Source of the DNA: an uncultured Lachnospiraceae bacterium
GTDB lineage: Bacteria; Bacillota; Clostridia; Lachnospirales; Lachnospiraceae
Direction of reading: 5' to 3'
Assembly (NCBI GenBank): GCA_944381485.1
Contig: CALWLI010000010.1
Span: forward strand, 124,001 to 188,000
DNA length: 64,000 bases
Within the stretch, counting starts at the first letter, position 1, and the number at the start of each line of letters is the position of its first letter. The position numbers and the translations under genes are program-made. Below are positions 18,124 to 26,971 of this stretch, piece after piece. A model generated the notes under the pieces. That model saw only the letters and a list, made by a program, of their open reading frames with translations. It had not been told where the DNA came from and ran no database searches.

Positions 18124-18708
18124 TTGTCACTTAAGGAACAAAGCTATCGGGTTCTTATAGTATCCTCATCCGAAAAATTCAGCACCGCCCTATCCTCCAT
18201 GCTTTCGGAATCGGGATGTGATCAAATACAAAGAGAAAACAGCATAACAGGTGCAAAGAGGGCTTTCTCCGAAAAAGCCTACGATTACGTAATAATAAAT
18301 TCCCCTCTTCCTGATGATCCGGGGATAAGCTTTGCCATCGACCTTTGTGCTTTAAAGAGCACAGTTGCACTCCTTATAGTAAAGGCTGAGCTCCATGATG
18401 AGATACATGACAAAGTGGCAAGCTATGGAGTATTTACTCTCTCAAAGCCCCTATCAAGGCTTACTATGTCAAATGCCTTAAGCTGGATGCAGTGTGCCAG
18501 GGAGAGGCTCAGGAGGCTTGAAAACTATAACCTTTCAATAGAAGAAAAAATGAAGGAGATCCGTCTTGTCAACAAGGCTAAATGGCTGTTGATAAGAGAG
18601 ATAAAGATGGATGAGCCCACAGCTCACAGATATATAGAAAAGCAGGCTATGGATCGCTGTGTCTCCAAAAGGACAATAGCGGAAGAGATCATAAATACAT
18701 ATGATTGA
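18124..18708 (+). CDS. ANTAR-domain antitermination regulator with pseudo-receiver
   Basis: A 194-residue protein with an N-terminal receiver-like fold and a C-terminal ANTAR RNA-binding domain (about residues 139-190). The start is TTG at 18124, eight bases after the G-run AAAGGGGGGG. The receiver lacks its phosphorylation chemistry: the acidic pocket after the first strand reads VSSSE, and the phospho-acceptor position reads IINSPLPDD with Asn59 instead of Asp. The conserved lysine (SKPLS) is kept. Activity is therefore probably not controlled by ordinary phosphotransfer. Its likely targets are the leaders at 13228-13418. Confidence 0.88.
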   Translation: MSLKEQSYRVLIVSSSEKFSTALSSMLSESGCDQIQRENSITGAKRAFSEKAYDYVIINSPLPDDPGISFAIDLCALKSTVALLIVKAELHDEIHDKVASYGVFTLSKPLSRLTMSNALSWMQCARERLRRLENYNLSIEEKMKEIRLVNKAKWLLIREIKMDEPTAHRYIEKQAMDRCVSKRTIAEEIINTYD

Positions 18709-18735
18709 AACCGGGAAATTTTCCGGACAAAGAAA

Positions 18736-18766
18736 TCAGGGCTCCTAAGCTTTTACGGAGCCCTGA
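18736..18766 (-). terminator. Terminator of the sugar ABC importer operon
   Basis: Perfect 10-bp arms TCAGGGCTCC and GGAGCCCTGA with an 11-base loop are followed on the minus strand by TTTCTTTG. The stem overlaps the last codons and stop of the permease gene. It can also fold in the RNA from the ANTAR gene on the plus strand, but lacks a T-run there. Confidence 0.75.
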
Positions 18767-19614
18767 GTCATACCTGTGATCAAGTATTTTCTGAATAAAA
18801 GCGCCATTAAGGCTGGGGGAATGACAGCCAGCAGACCTCCCGCCGCTGTCACGCCATAAAAGATGGTATCCTTCGTCATAAACTCTGAGGTAACTATTGA
18901 TACCGGCTTTGTAGCGGCGCTGGAGGCAAGTATGAGAGGTATCTGGTACTGTCCCCAGGATGACAAAAACATTATAAGTGCCGAGGCAGCTATGATGGGA
19001 TAGGAAATGGGGAGTATCACCTTAAAGAAGCAGCCCATATAGCCGCAGCCGTCAACTCTTGCAGCCTCTGACAATTCTTTTGGAATTGAAGCAAAGTAAT
19101 TGCTCATAAGCCAAGTATTCATGGGCAAAAATGAGCTGACATACACCAGACTTAACCAAAAGGACTTGTCCAAGAGCCTGTGCTCGGAAAATATCCTGAA
19201 AAGTGGGATTATAGTTGCAAAGACCGGTATGACCATGGTTATCAAAAGTCCGTACCTTATGAAGGCCCTTCCCTTAAACTTCATTGAGGAAAGTGCATAG
19301 GCTGTCAGTACAGCGACAGGCTGCCCTATAAGAAGTGTCAGGGCTACCGCCTTCAGTGAGTTTATCATTCCCTCGGAAAATCTCAGAGAGTACTGAGATT
19401 CCATGTTCAGAAGCTCCTCATAATTTCCCAAGGTAAACTCCTTGGGAAGCATGTTCAAGGTATTTGTAAACATTTCATATTCCGGGGTGACGGAAATTAT
19501 AAAAGCCCATATGAAAGGTCCCAAGGTCAGCACAAGAAATATTAAAGAGGCTGCTGAGTATAAGATATCGGGGCCTTTTTTTCTTGTTTTATTTCTCTTT
19601 TTATCGTTTTTCAT
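18745..19614 (-). CDS. Sugar ABC transporter permease (MalG type)
   Basis: A 289-residue binding-protein-dependent permease with about six transmembrane segments and the EAA loop EAARVDGCGYMGCFFKVILPI that contacts the ATPase. It is the second permease of a CUT1 importer with the two genes upstream. It starts four bases after the preceding stop. The substrate is not shown by the sequence. No ATPase gene accompanies it, which is common where a shared MsmK-type ATPase serves several importers. Confidence 0.9.
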   Translation of the reverse strand: MKNDKKRNKTRKKGPDILYSAASLIFLVLTLGPFIWAFIISVTPEYEMFTNTLNMLPKEFTLGNYEELLNMESQYSLRFSEGMINSLKAVALTLLIGQPVAVLTAYALSSMKFKGRAFIRYGLLITMVIPVFATIIPLFRIFSEHRLLDKSFWLSLVYVSSFLPMNTWLMSNYFASIPKELSEAARVDGCGYMGCFFKVILPISYPIIAASALIMFLSSWGQYQIPLILASSAATKPVSIVTSEFMTKDTIFYGVTAAGGLLAVIPPALMALLFRKYLITGMTQGSVKA

Positions 19615-19618
19615 AGGC

Positions 19619-20497
19619 CTACTGATAGGAAACCTCCTTGTTAAGACTTCTCAGATAAAGCACTCCTATGCCCGAGGTCAAGATCATTATTATATAGGTC
19701 AGGGCACTTCCTCTTCCGAAATCAAGAAAGCTGAAAGTAGTAAGGTAGTTTTGTATAAGCAGGTTTTTCCCTGTGTCGGAAAAGCCTGAGAGAGATACTA
19801 TCTCATCAAAGATATTTACCGCTGTAACAGAGGCAGAGGTCATTCCTATCCCTATAAAGGGAAGGGACAGAGGAAGAGTGATATGCCTGAAGGAAGAAAA
19901 GGTACCGCTTCCGTCTATGGCAGCCGCCTCATACAGCTCCTTTGGTATGGTCTTAAGCCCTGCAAGGCAAACTATGCCGCAAAAGGGCGCTGATCTCCAA
20001 GCCGTGACCACTGATACCACCATCAAAAGAAGCGATCTGTCCGAAAGCCAATCTATAGGCTTCTCGGTAAGCCCTAAGGCTATGAAAAGCTTGTTGATAA
20101 ATCCATATCCCGGGAAGAAAATGAACTTCCATATTATTCCGTTTACTATGGGAGGCATGGCCCAGGGAAGTATGGCTATTGCAAGGAATAATCCTGACAG
20201 CTTGTGTTCCCTGTTTAGTATAAGGGCAAGGGCAAAGCCGAAAACGGTGGTCAGTATCACAACGAAGATCAGGAGAAAGAGCGTATTTTGAAGGCTGTAT
20301 AAAAAGTCCTCAGACTTCAGTATTTCGATATAATTCTTCAGGCCTATGAATTCAACGTCATTAGGCCTTGTAAGCTTCATTTTCTTAAGGCTGTAGCTGA
20401 AGGTGACAGCTATGGGATAGTAAACCAGAGCTATCATAAGTATAAGCATGGGCAAAAGCAGCATATACGGCAGTATCTTATTGTACAGTTTTTTCAC
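19619..20497 (-). CDS. Sugar ABC transporter permease (MalF type)
   Basis: A 292-residue CUT1 permease starting at GTG 20497 (VKKLYNKILPYMLLL), with GGAGGGAGCT immediately upstream. The longer frame would begin inside the terminator hairpin at 20550-20579 and is rejected. The EAA motif reads EAAAIDGSGTFSSFRHITLPL. With the following permease it forms the membrane channel for the lipoprotein encoded upstream. Confidence 0.9.
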   Translation of the reverse strand: MKKLYNKILPYMLLLPMLILMIALVYYPIAVTFSYSLKKMKLTRPNDVEFIGLKNYIEILKSEDFLYSLQNTLFLLIFVVILTTVFGFALALILNREHKLSGLFLAIAILPWAMPPIVNGIIWKFIFFPGYGFINKLFIALGLTEKPIDWLSDRSLLLMVVSVVTAWRSAPFCGIVCLAGLKTIPKELYEAAAIDGSGTFSSFRHITLPLSLPFIGIGMTSASVTAVNIFDEIVSLSGFSDTGKNLLIQNYLTTFSFLDFGRGSALTYIIMILTSGIGVLYLRSLNKEVSYQ

Positions 20498-20549
20498 AGC
20501 TCCCTCCTCCGATGAGGTATTTTCGACATATGTATTATACAATAAAAAG

Positions 20550-20579
20550 GGCTGCCGCAACATTATTTTTGCAGCAGCC
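20550..20579 (-). terminator. Intercistronic terminator between binding protein and permeases
   Basis: On the minus strand GGCTGCTGCAA and TTGCGGCAGCC form an 11-bp stem with one mismatch, followed by CTTTTTATT. Placement after the binding-protein gene suggests partial termination, giving more binding protein than permease. Confidence 0.8.
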
Positions 20580-20601
20580 TCTCTTAAATAAGGTCAAATA
20601 A

Positions 20602-21963
20602 TTATTGAGCCAGAAGCTCCTTTACCTTGGAATCCATAGCTTCAAAGGCCTCCTCAGGGGTCTTGTCTCCAAGCACCATGCTGTTTACATTGTTATACAT
20701 GGTATTTGACATCTCTGCATAGAAGTCGGGAACTCCATTGGGGAAGGGACTCTTTATGAGCTCGGCCTGCTCAAGCATGGCTCCCGGAGTCTTTATGGTT
20801 CCATCTGCAATCATATCAGCTATCACAGAGTTTCTGTTGGGTATTGAGCCGTTTGCAAGGTAAAGCTCCTTCTCTATCTCTGCTGAATTCAGCCATTTAA
20901 CGAAGGTTACGGCAGCTTCCTTGTTCTCAGAGTAGGCGGATACACCATAGGCCTCAGGAAGAGGCATGGTCCTGTCTGATACGCCCTCGGTTCCGGGAAG
21001 AAGTATGGGCTCTATCTTTCCCAATACATCTTCTGCTGTCTTTTCAGGATCGGAGATAAAGTTTACAAACTTTGTAGGGCCAACCATAAAGCTGGTCTCT
21101 CCTGAGCAGATCTTGTTGTAGCAGTCCATGCCTGTGGCTGTTCGCATAGCGGGATCAACATAGCCTGATGTCACCATATTGTTCTCAAATGTGAGAGCGT
21201 CAAGGACAGAATCCTTATTGAGAGTTCCGTCATCGTTGAATACTACTCCATTCTTTGCCCAGGCAAGCCATGTAAGGGAGGTGGTTCCCGCCTCCTCTGC
21301 ACCCATAGGCATTGAGAAAGGATACTCACATATTCCGGCGTCCTTTATGGCCTTCATGGCAGCCTCAACGTCCTCCCAAGTCTCGGGGGCCTCTGTTATT
21401 CCCGCCTTCTCAAAGTGCTCTGTATTGTAGTAGGCTATCCTGTAATCGTTGGCATAGGGGAGGGCCAGTATCTTGCCGTCTATAGTAAAGGTCTCAATAG
21501 TGGGCTCGTCGGCAATATCCTCGGCTGTCATCTCGATGGGCTCAAGCCATCCTGCGGAGTTCATCTCTCCTACCCATGACCAGTCAACCTCAAACACATC
21601 TGCGGCTGCCTGTCCTCCTACTGCGGCGATCGACACCTTGTCTCTTATATCATCCCAGGAGACTTCAGTGACATTGACTTTGCATCCGGTCTCCTCCTCA
21701 AATCTCTTTAAAAGCTCCTCCCCGGGGTTTCCCCAATCAGGTACCATCATACTAAGCTCAACGCCTGTAAGGTCGGCTGTTCCCTCCTCCGAGGCCTCCT
21801 CAGCCTCTTTGGACTCGGCTTCCTTCTCCTCCTCGCTGTCTTCGACCTCTGCAGCCTCGGTCTCAGCAGCTGTGCTCTCCTCTGTGCTCTCACCGCTTCC
21901 GCAGGCTGTGAGTGCCATGGAAGCCGCAAGACCTAAAGCCATGATAAGTGATCTTTTTTTCAT
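20602..21963 (-). CDS. Sugar ABC transporter substrate-binding lipoprotein
   Basis: A 453-residue extracellular binding protein of the MalE/CUT1 class. A signal peptide ends in the lipobox LTAC with the lipid-anchored Cys at about 21, followed by an acidic Ser/Glu-rich linker to about residue 70. The mature part has typical features such as PYANDYRIAYYNTEHFEKAGI and ENKEAAVTFVKWL. First gene of the operon behind a strong promoter. The ligand is unknown; no glycosidase is nearby. Confidence 0.9.
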   Translation of the reverse strand: MKKRSLIMALGLAASMALTACGSGESTEESTAAETEAAEVEDSEEEKEAESKEAEEASEEGTADLTGVELSMMVPDWGNPGEELLKRFEEETGCKVNVTEVSWDDIRDKVSIAAVGGQAAADVFEVDWSWVGEMNSAGWLEPIEMTAEDIADEPTIETFTIDGKILALPYANDYRIAYYNTEHFEKAGITEAPETWEDVEAAMKAIKDAGICEYPFSMPMGAEEAGTTSLTWLAWAKNGVVFNDDGTLNKDSVLDALTFENNMVTSGYVDPAMRTATGMDCYNKICSGETSFMVGPTKFVNFISDPEKTAEDVLGKIEPILLPGTEGVSDRTMPLPEAYGVSAYSENKEAAVTFVKWLNSAEIEKELYLANGSIPNRNSVIADMIADGTIKTPGAMLEQAELIKSPFPNGVPDFYAEMSNTMYNNVNSMVLGDKTPEEAFEAMDSKVKELLAQ

Positions 21964-21994
21964 AATAACCTCCGTTTAAATTGTTATCAATCAG

Positions 21995-22023
21995 ATGATA
22001 CAGCCTGAAAAAAGCCTTGTCAA
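21995..22023 (-). promoter_or_regulatory. Sigma-A promoter of the sugar importer operon
   Basis: On the minus strand TTGACA (22023-22018), 17 bp, then TATCAT (22000-21995), about 32 bp upstream of the binding-protein ATG. The rest of the 300-bp gap (21964-22270) holds this promoter and the mgl terminator; nothing else was recognised. Confidence 0.75.
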
Positions 22024-22198
22024 CCTGGTGGAAAATGGCCTTTTAGTACCTTTTTGGTTTATTTTTAACATATTATTACATAGAAATTGTTCGTAAAAGA
22101 GGGCATTGCGTTTACAGTCCATACTAAGCCTTATTTTTTAACCGGAAGATTATTTACAATTATTTTCAATACGGGTGGTAAAATTTTTTTACAAAAAG

Positions 22199-22243
22199 AA
22201 GACCCCCGGGTCCTTTGCCGAAAGCTTAGGATCCGTGAGTCTT
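22199..22243 (-). terminator. Terminator after mglC
   Basis: On the minus strand AAGACTCACGGATCC pairs with GGACCCGGGGGTCTT (13 of 15 positions including wobble) around a 15-base loop, followed by CTTTTTGT. It closes the mgl operon. Confidence 0.7.
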
Positions 22244-22270
22244 TTTCTTCTGTAATTAAAGATTTCCGTA

Positions 22271-23923
22271 TTACTTCTTCTGAACATACTTAAGGCAGTC
22301 AAGTGTAACCGCTACAAGTATGATTATACCTGAGAAGATGAACTGAAGGTTTGTATCTATTCCAAGTATGGTGAGTGAGTATGTGAGGGCTGTGAATATA
22401 AGCACACCTACTACTACACCTGATATCTTACCGATACCTCCTGTGAAGGACACACCACCTACTACGCAGGCTGCAATGGCATCTGTCTCCCATCCTTGTC
22501 CGTATGCTGCAGATCCTGAACCTACCATTCGCATACACTCAAGCCATGAGCCGAAGCCATAGAGTATACCTGCAAGTACGAAGGCACCTACTGTAACCTT
22601 AAATACCGAGATACCTGAAACAGATGCGGCCTCCGGGTTTCCACCTACAGCGTACAGGTTTTTACCGAAGGTGGTCTTGTTCCATATGAACCATATGATA
22701 GCTACAGCTGCAACGGCCCAAAGAATGATCGTAGGGAAGCCGTTGATCCTGGGGATTATCATATTGGGTATTGTAGTCTCAATAGCACCGAAGGAAACAC
22801 CCTTTGTCGCATATGTGGTCAAACCGAATATGATAAGCATGTTTGCCATAGTCGATATGAAGGGATGCATTTTGAATCTTGCTGTAAAGCATCCTGCTAT
22901 GGTAGTAAAGAAGGTACACATGATAACGCACATAACAAGAGCGAATATGATCTTTACTCCTACAGGAAGAGTTGAAAAATCAAATGCATGTCCGAAAACC
23001 ATACCTGTGTTGGGACCATTGTGCATTATGATGGTTGCTGTGGTCATACCCATACCTACCATACGTCCGATGGAGAGGTCTGTACCTGCAAGGAGGATAA
23101 GTCCTGCAACTCCCAATGCCAGGAACATTCTGGGTGATGCCTGCTGAAGTATATTAAGTATATTGTTGTAAGTGAGAAGGGGAACTCCCTTTATAACAGG
23201 GGTTATAGCGCAAAGTATAATAAATACGATTATGATCGCTATATACAGTCCGTTTCTCAAGAGGAAGTTTCTCTTGTTAAAGGTGTACTGATAGTTCTCC
23301 CACTTGTCAGCCATGGTCTCTGCAAAGGTGAACTTTGAAAGACGAAGGAGGTCGATGAGGTGGCTTCTGTGAGCATAAGCCGCATGCTTTCTGTCCTTTA
23401 TCTGCTGGAGATCTCTCTCCAGCTCCATCTTTGCATCGAACTGTCTGTTCTTGTAGACATACTTCTCATCCTTGATCTCCTGGGCATCGGAGATCTTTGA
23501 GATTATAGCCTGATGCTCCTTCTCAAGCTCTGCAAGCTTGTTGCGGTATTTGTCCTGAGCCACCAGCTTCTCTTCCTTACAGCTCTCACATACAGGCTGA
23601 TAGTACTCCTTATCGTAATGCGCCTTTATATAGTTCTCCGCATCCGCAATAAGCTTTGAGATCTCATCCTTGTTCTTTGCCTCCACAGCCTTTGCCGCCT
23701 CCAGCTCTGACTGTGCCTTTCTGAGCTTCTCGTCCTTCTCATCCTTTGTGTATATTCTGTCTCTCTTAATGACATCTATGTCATTGAGAAGAGATACTAC
23801 CTTGTCGGTACCGTCCACTCTGAGAGCGTCGATCTTGCTTTGGATCGCGCCGACATAATCGTCGATGGGCTTAAGCAGCTGCATCTCCTGATCAGCTGTC
23901 AATATCTTATTGTTATTAGCCAT
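22271..23923 (-). CDS. mglC: Galactose/methylgalactoside ABC permease with long coiled-coil N-terminus
   Basis: A 550-residue protein. Residues from about 222 onward are a normal MglC/RbsC-type permease, with LAGTDLSIGRMVGMG, NPEAASVSGI and VVGGVSFTGGIG. In front is a hydrophilic extension of about 220 residues rich in Lys, Glu and Ala with coiled-coil heptads and one CxxC (C112, C115; CESCKEE). Such an extension is absent from Escherichia coli MglC, which has about 336 residues. It would face the cytoplasm and could contact MglA. The ATG at 23923 follows GGGAG; an upstream TTG gives three more residues. Confidence 0.9.
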   Translation of the reverse strand: MANNNKILTADQEMQLLKPIDDYVGAIQSKIDALRVDGTDKVVSLLNDIDVIKRDRIYTKDEKDEKLRKAQSELEAAKAVEAKNKDEISKLIADAENYIKAHYDKEYYQPVCESCKEEKLVAQDKYRNKLAELEKEHQAIISKISDAQEIKDEKYVYKNRQFDAKMELERDLQQIKDRKHAAYAHRSHLIDLLRLSKFTFAETMADKWENYQYTFNKRNFLLRNGLYIAIIIVFIILCAITPVIKGVPLLTYNNILNILQQASPRMFLALGVAGLILLAGTDLSIGRMVGMGMTTATIIMHNGPNTGMVFGHAFDFSTLPVGVKIIFALVMCVIMCTFFTTIAGCFTARFKMHPFISTMANMLIIFGLTTYATKGVSFGAIETTIPNMIIPRINGFPTIILWAVAAVAIIWFIWNKTTFGKNLYAVGGNPEAASVSGISVFKVTVGAFVLAGILYGFGSWLECMRMVGSGSAAYGQGWETDAIAACVVGGVSFTGGIGKISGVVVGVLIFTALTYSLTILGIDTNLQFIFSGIIILVAVTLDCLKYVQKK

Positions 23924-23941
23924 ATCTATCAATCTCCCTCA

Positions 23942-25450
23942 CTATAGGTATTTTGCACTGAGCCTTAAGAGCTCTTCCTGGTTTGTCTCCTTTGTGTTGA
24001 CAATTCCTGAAAGGTGTCCGTTGGACATAACACCAATACGGTTTGTAATTCCCAAAATCTCGGGCATCTCAGACGAAACAACTATGATTGTCTTTCCCTG
24101 TTTTGCCATATTGATGATCAGCTCGTATATTTCGTACTTGGCACCGACATCAATACCTCTTGTAGGTTCGTCCATCATGAATACCTGAGGACTGCGCTCG
24201 AGCCACTTACCGAAGATGACTTTCTGCTGATTACCTCCTGAGAGGCTGGTTATCATGTCGTCAGGTCCCATACACTTGGTATGCATTACCTTTATCTCGT
24301 TGGCAGTTGCCTTTATCATTTTTGAATCCGAAAGTGCAATGCCTGATTTGTACTGATCCAGGTTAGCTATAGTAGTGTTGAAGGTAAGGTCACTCTTTAA
24401 GAAGAGGCCGTTTGCCTTTCTCTCCTCTGTTATCATGGCAAAGCCATGTTCGATAGCTTCCTTGGCATTGCTGAAGTTCATCAGACGGCCCTTGAAATAT
24501 ACACGTCCCGCCGCTCTGGTACGAACTCCGAATATGGTCTCCAGAAGCTCTGTTCTTCCCGCTCCCACCAGTCCGTAAAGTCCGAATATCTCTCCTTCCT
24601 TTACATCAAAGGTAATGTCCTGAAGATGAGGCTCATACTTTGTGGACAGGTGCTGAACAGAGAGGATAGGCTCCTTGGGAGTATTGTCCACAGGAGGGAA
24701 ACGATTCTCAAGAGAACGTCCTACCATGGCCGATATAAGCTCATTCATGTTGGTTTCACTTGAGGGCTTCGTCATTACAAGATTACCGTCACGGAGTACG
24801 GATATCTCATCACATATCTCAAATATCTCATCCATCTTGTGAGAAATATAGATGAGAGCAATTCCCTGCTCCTTGAGCATCCTCATCATCTCAAAAAGCT
24901 TATCGACCTCCTGAACTGTCAGGGAGGATGTGGGCTCATCGAGAACGATAACCTTTGAATTGTATGAGATCGCCTTGGCTATCTCACACATCTGCCTCTG
25001 AGAAACAGACATATTTCTCATGGGCTGAGTAAGGTTTACGGTCATTCCAAGCTTACGGAACAGCTCTGTGGCCTTTTTCTTCATTCGTCCCTCATCGACC
25101 ACTCCCATGGAGTTTAACGGATAGCGTCCCAAAAAGAGGTTGTCAATAACATTTCTCTCAAGACACTGGTTCAGTTCCTGGTGAACCATGGCAATTCCGT
25201 TTTCCAGGGCATCCTTCGGACCTGAGAAGCTTATCTCCTTGCCGTCCAGGTAGATAGTGCCCTCATCCTTCTGATATGTACCGAAGAGGCACTTCATCAT
25301 AGTGGATTTTCCCGCACCGTTCTCACCCATAAGTCCCATTACAGTACCCCGCTTTACGTCGAGGTTGATATGGTCAAGGACTCTGTTACGGCCGAAGGAT
25401 TTACTCATGCCGCGTATCGATAAGACGATATCATCTTTCTTATCTGCCAT
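23942..25450 (-). CDS. mglA: Galactose/methylgalactoside ABC transporter ATPase
   Basis: A 502-residue tandem ABC ATPase of the sugar CUT2 class. The first half has Walker A GENGAGKSTMMK and Walker B VIVLDEPTSSL; the second has GLVGAGRTELLE and the signature LSGGNQQKVIFGKW. It powers uptake through MglC. AGGAGTAAAAAT precedes the ATG at 25450; the longer frame has no such site. Lies 18 bp before mglC. Confidence 0.95.
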   Translation of the reverse strand: MADKKDDIVLSIRGMSKSFGRNRVLDHINLDVKRGTVMGLMGENGAGKSTMMKCLFGTYQKDEGTIYLDGKEISFSGPKDALENGIAMVHQELNQCLERNVIDNLFLGRYPLNSMGVVDEGRMKKKATELFRKLGMTVNLTQPMRNMSVSQRQMCEIAKAISYNSKVIVLDEPTSSLTVQEVDKLFEMMRMLKEQGIALIYISHKMDEIFEICDEISVLRDGNLVMTKPSSETNMNELISAMVGRSLENRFPPVDNTPKEPILSVQHLSTKYEPHLQDITFDVKEGEIFGLYGLVGAGRTELLETIFGVRTRAAGRVYFKGRLMNFSNAKEAIEHGFAMITEERKANGLFLKSDLTFNTTIANLDQYKSGIALSDSKMIKATANEIKVMHTKCMGPDDMITSLSGGNQQKVIFGKWLERSPQVFMMDEPTRGIDVGAKYEIYELIINMAKQGKTIIVVSSEMPEILGITNRIGVMSNGHLSGIVNTKETNQEELLRLSAKYL

Positions 25451-25532
25451 ATTTTTACTCCTGTATCTGCATATTGATAGTGTCGGCAGTGAAACCGACA
25501 TTATCGCGCAAAGCTTATCCTTAAATAGGGCA

Positions 25533-25556
25533 TTAGGGAGAATTTCTTCTCCCTAA
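25533..25556 (-). other. Intercistronic hairpin with GAAA tetraloop between mglB and mglA
   Basis: A perfect 10-bp stem, TTAGGGAGAA / TTCTCCCTAA on the minus strand, is capped by GAAA, a GNRA tetraloop. It is not followed by a T-run, so it is more likely an RNA-stability or processing element that protects the mglB message than a terminator. Confidence 0.7.
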
Positions 25557-25586
25557 TAGCCTGTACATCTCTTATTTCAATAGATA

Positions 25587-26906
25587 TTACTGATTAAGTA
25601 ATGCTGTATAAGAAGCTGCATTGTCTGTCTTAACCATGTTGATAGCGAATGCATCGTACTGGCTCGGGTTGCCGAGACGGTTTGTGATATTAGACTCTGT
25701 CTGTCCGTCGCCGCCGATGTAGTCTACATTGAGGTTAAGAAGATCGTCGTAGTTCTGAAGAAGAGGCTGATATGTTGAGCTCAGGAAGTTATCTGAAGCA
25801 TTGTAGATATCAAGCCATACATTCTTTACAGGATGCTCAGCCTCGTCAAGCTGTGCTGATACAGGCTCATAAACCTTTGTTGAATCCATGAAATCCTGAT
25901 AGTTGTCAGCAGTAACAGCAACATTCAAAGCGTAGTAAGAACGCTCATCCTCATTGTAAACATATACATCGTCTGAAAGAACGTTTCCTGCCTCATCAGC
26001 TGTTCCGATTCCTGTGTCGGGATCTACTCCGTCAAGTGCGTTACGAAGAACACGAAGTGTAAGGTAAGCCTGAACGTCAGCGTGCTGGCTTATGGTTCCG
26101 CCGTAGCCCTCTGCTATAGCTGCTACTGCGTCAGCGTTTGCATCGTATCCGAATGTAGGAACATTGTTGTCCTTTGACCAAGCATTGAACATTGACATTC
26201 CCATTCCGTCGTTATTTGAAACAACAACGTCTATTGACTCGCCGAAGGATGAAGCCCATGTTCCGATTGCGTTACCTGCTGTTGCAGCATCCCAGGTAGC
26301 ACCTGCTGAGTTCTTCATCTCCTGTGAAGCAAGCTCACGAACTGTGTAAGTTGTTCCGTTGATCTCAAGTGTTCCGTCCTGAACTGCTGTAGCTGTTCCG
26401 TCTGTGTTTGTTCCGATAGGATCACTGTTTACAGCACCGTTGTTGTCAACAGCTGTTCCGAGGGCTGTACGAACACCTCTTGTACGAGCGATAGAATCAT
26501 TGTGTCCGATATCACCGATAGCAAGAACGTATCCGATAACTCCATCTCCGTTACGATCTATGGTGTCGATGTTCTTCTCAATGTACTCCTTAACCATTGT
26601 ACCCTGAAGCTCAGCACCCTGGTTAGCGTCGAATCCTACATAGTAGGTATCCTCATTGAAAGTAAGTGCAGCCATGTCAAGCTCTCCTGTTGAGCTGTTT
26701 GAAGGCTGACGGTTGTACCATACAAGGGGCTTATCCTTATTAGCAACCTCCGCATCAGCAGCGGGCTCGGCAGCTTCCTCTTCAGCAGCAGCATCATCTG
26801 CAGCGTCAGCAGCCTCTGTTGCCTCCTCTGCTGTGCTTCCGCAAGCTGCAAGGCTCAAAGCCATAACTGAAGCCATGGCCAAAGCCATAATTCTTCTCTT
26901 TCTCAT
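25587..26906 (-). CDS. mglB: Galactose/glucose-binding lipoprotein
   Basis: A 439-residue periplasmic-binding-protein-type lipoprotein with lipobox LAAC (Cys at about 22) and an Ala/Glu-rich linker. The segment DRNGDGVIGYVL and downstream D/N-rich pieces resemble the calcium loop and sugar site of MglB. A candidate sugar-binding tract is VVSNNDGMGMSMFNAW. Its mRNA begins with a short stem-loop, and the promoter looks activator-dependent. It is the likely main substrate-capture component for MglA and MglC. Confidence 0.92.
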   Translation of the reverse strand: MRKRRIMALAMASVMALSLAACGSTAEEATEAADAADDAAAEEEAAEPAADAEVANKDKPLVWYNRQPSNSSTGELDMAALTFNEDTYYVGFDANQGAELQGTMVKEYIEKNIDTIDRNGDGVIGYVLAIGDIGHNDSIARTRGVRTALGTAVDNNGAVNSDPIGTNTDGTATAVQDGTLEINGTTYTVRELASQEMKNSAGATWDAATAGNAIGTWASSFGESIDVVVSNNDGMGMSMFNAWSKDNNVPTFGYDANADAVAAIAEGYGGTISQHADVQAYLTLRVLRNALDGVDPDTGIGTADEAGNVLSDDVYVYNEDERSYYALNVAVTADNYQDFMDSTKVYEPVSAQLDEAEHPVKNVWLDIYNASDNFLSSTYQPLLQNYDDLLNLNVDYIGGDGQTESNITNRLGNPSQYDAFAINMVKTDNAASYTALLNQ

Positions 26907-26939
26907 ATGAAATCTCCTCCCTCTTTGGATAAACTATCC

Positions 26940-26961
26940 GATGTATCGGAATTGATACATC
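26940..26961 (-). promoter_or_regulatory. 5' stem-loop or operator ahead of mglB
   Basis: GATGTATC and GATACATC form a perfect inverted repeat with a six-base spacer. It sits just downstream of the predicted mglB start of transcription, so it can act as a 5' stabilising hairpin or a repressor site. Confidence 0.55.
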
Positions 26962-26971
26962 ATTTAGCTTA

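Noticed and set aside
20498..20563. Upstream extension of the first sugar permease
   Set aside because: The extension starts inside the terminator hairpin; GTG at 20497 has a strong Shine-Dalgarno site.
18745..26906. Possible single large sugar island
   Set aside because: The two ABC importers have separate promoters and terminators and belong to different transporter classes; nothing shows a common substrate.
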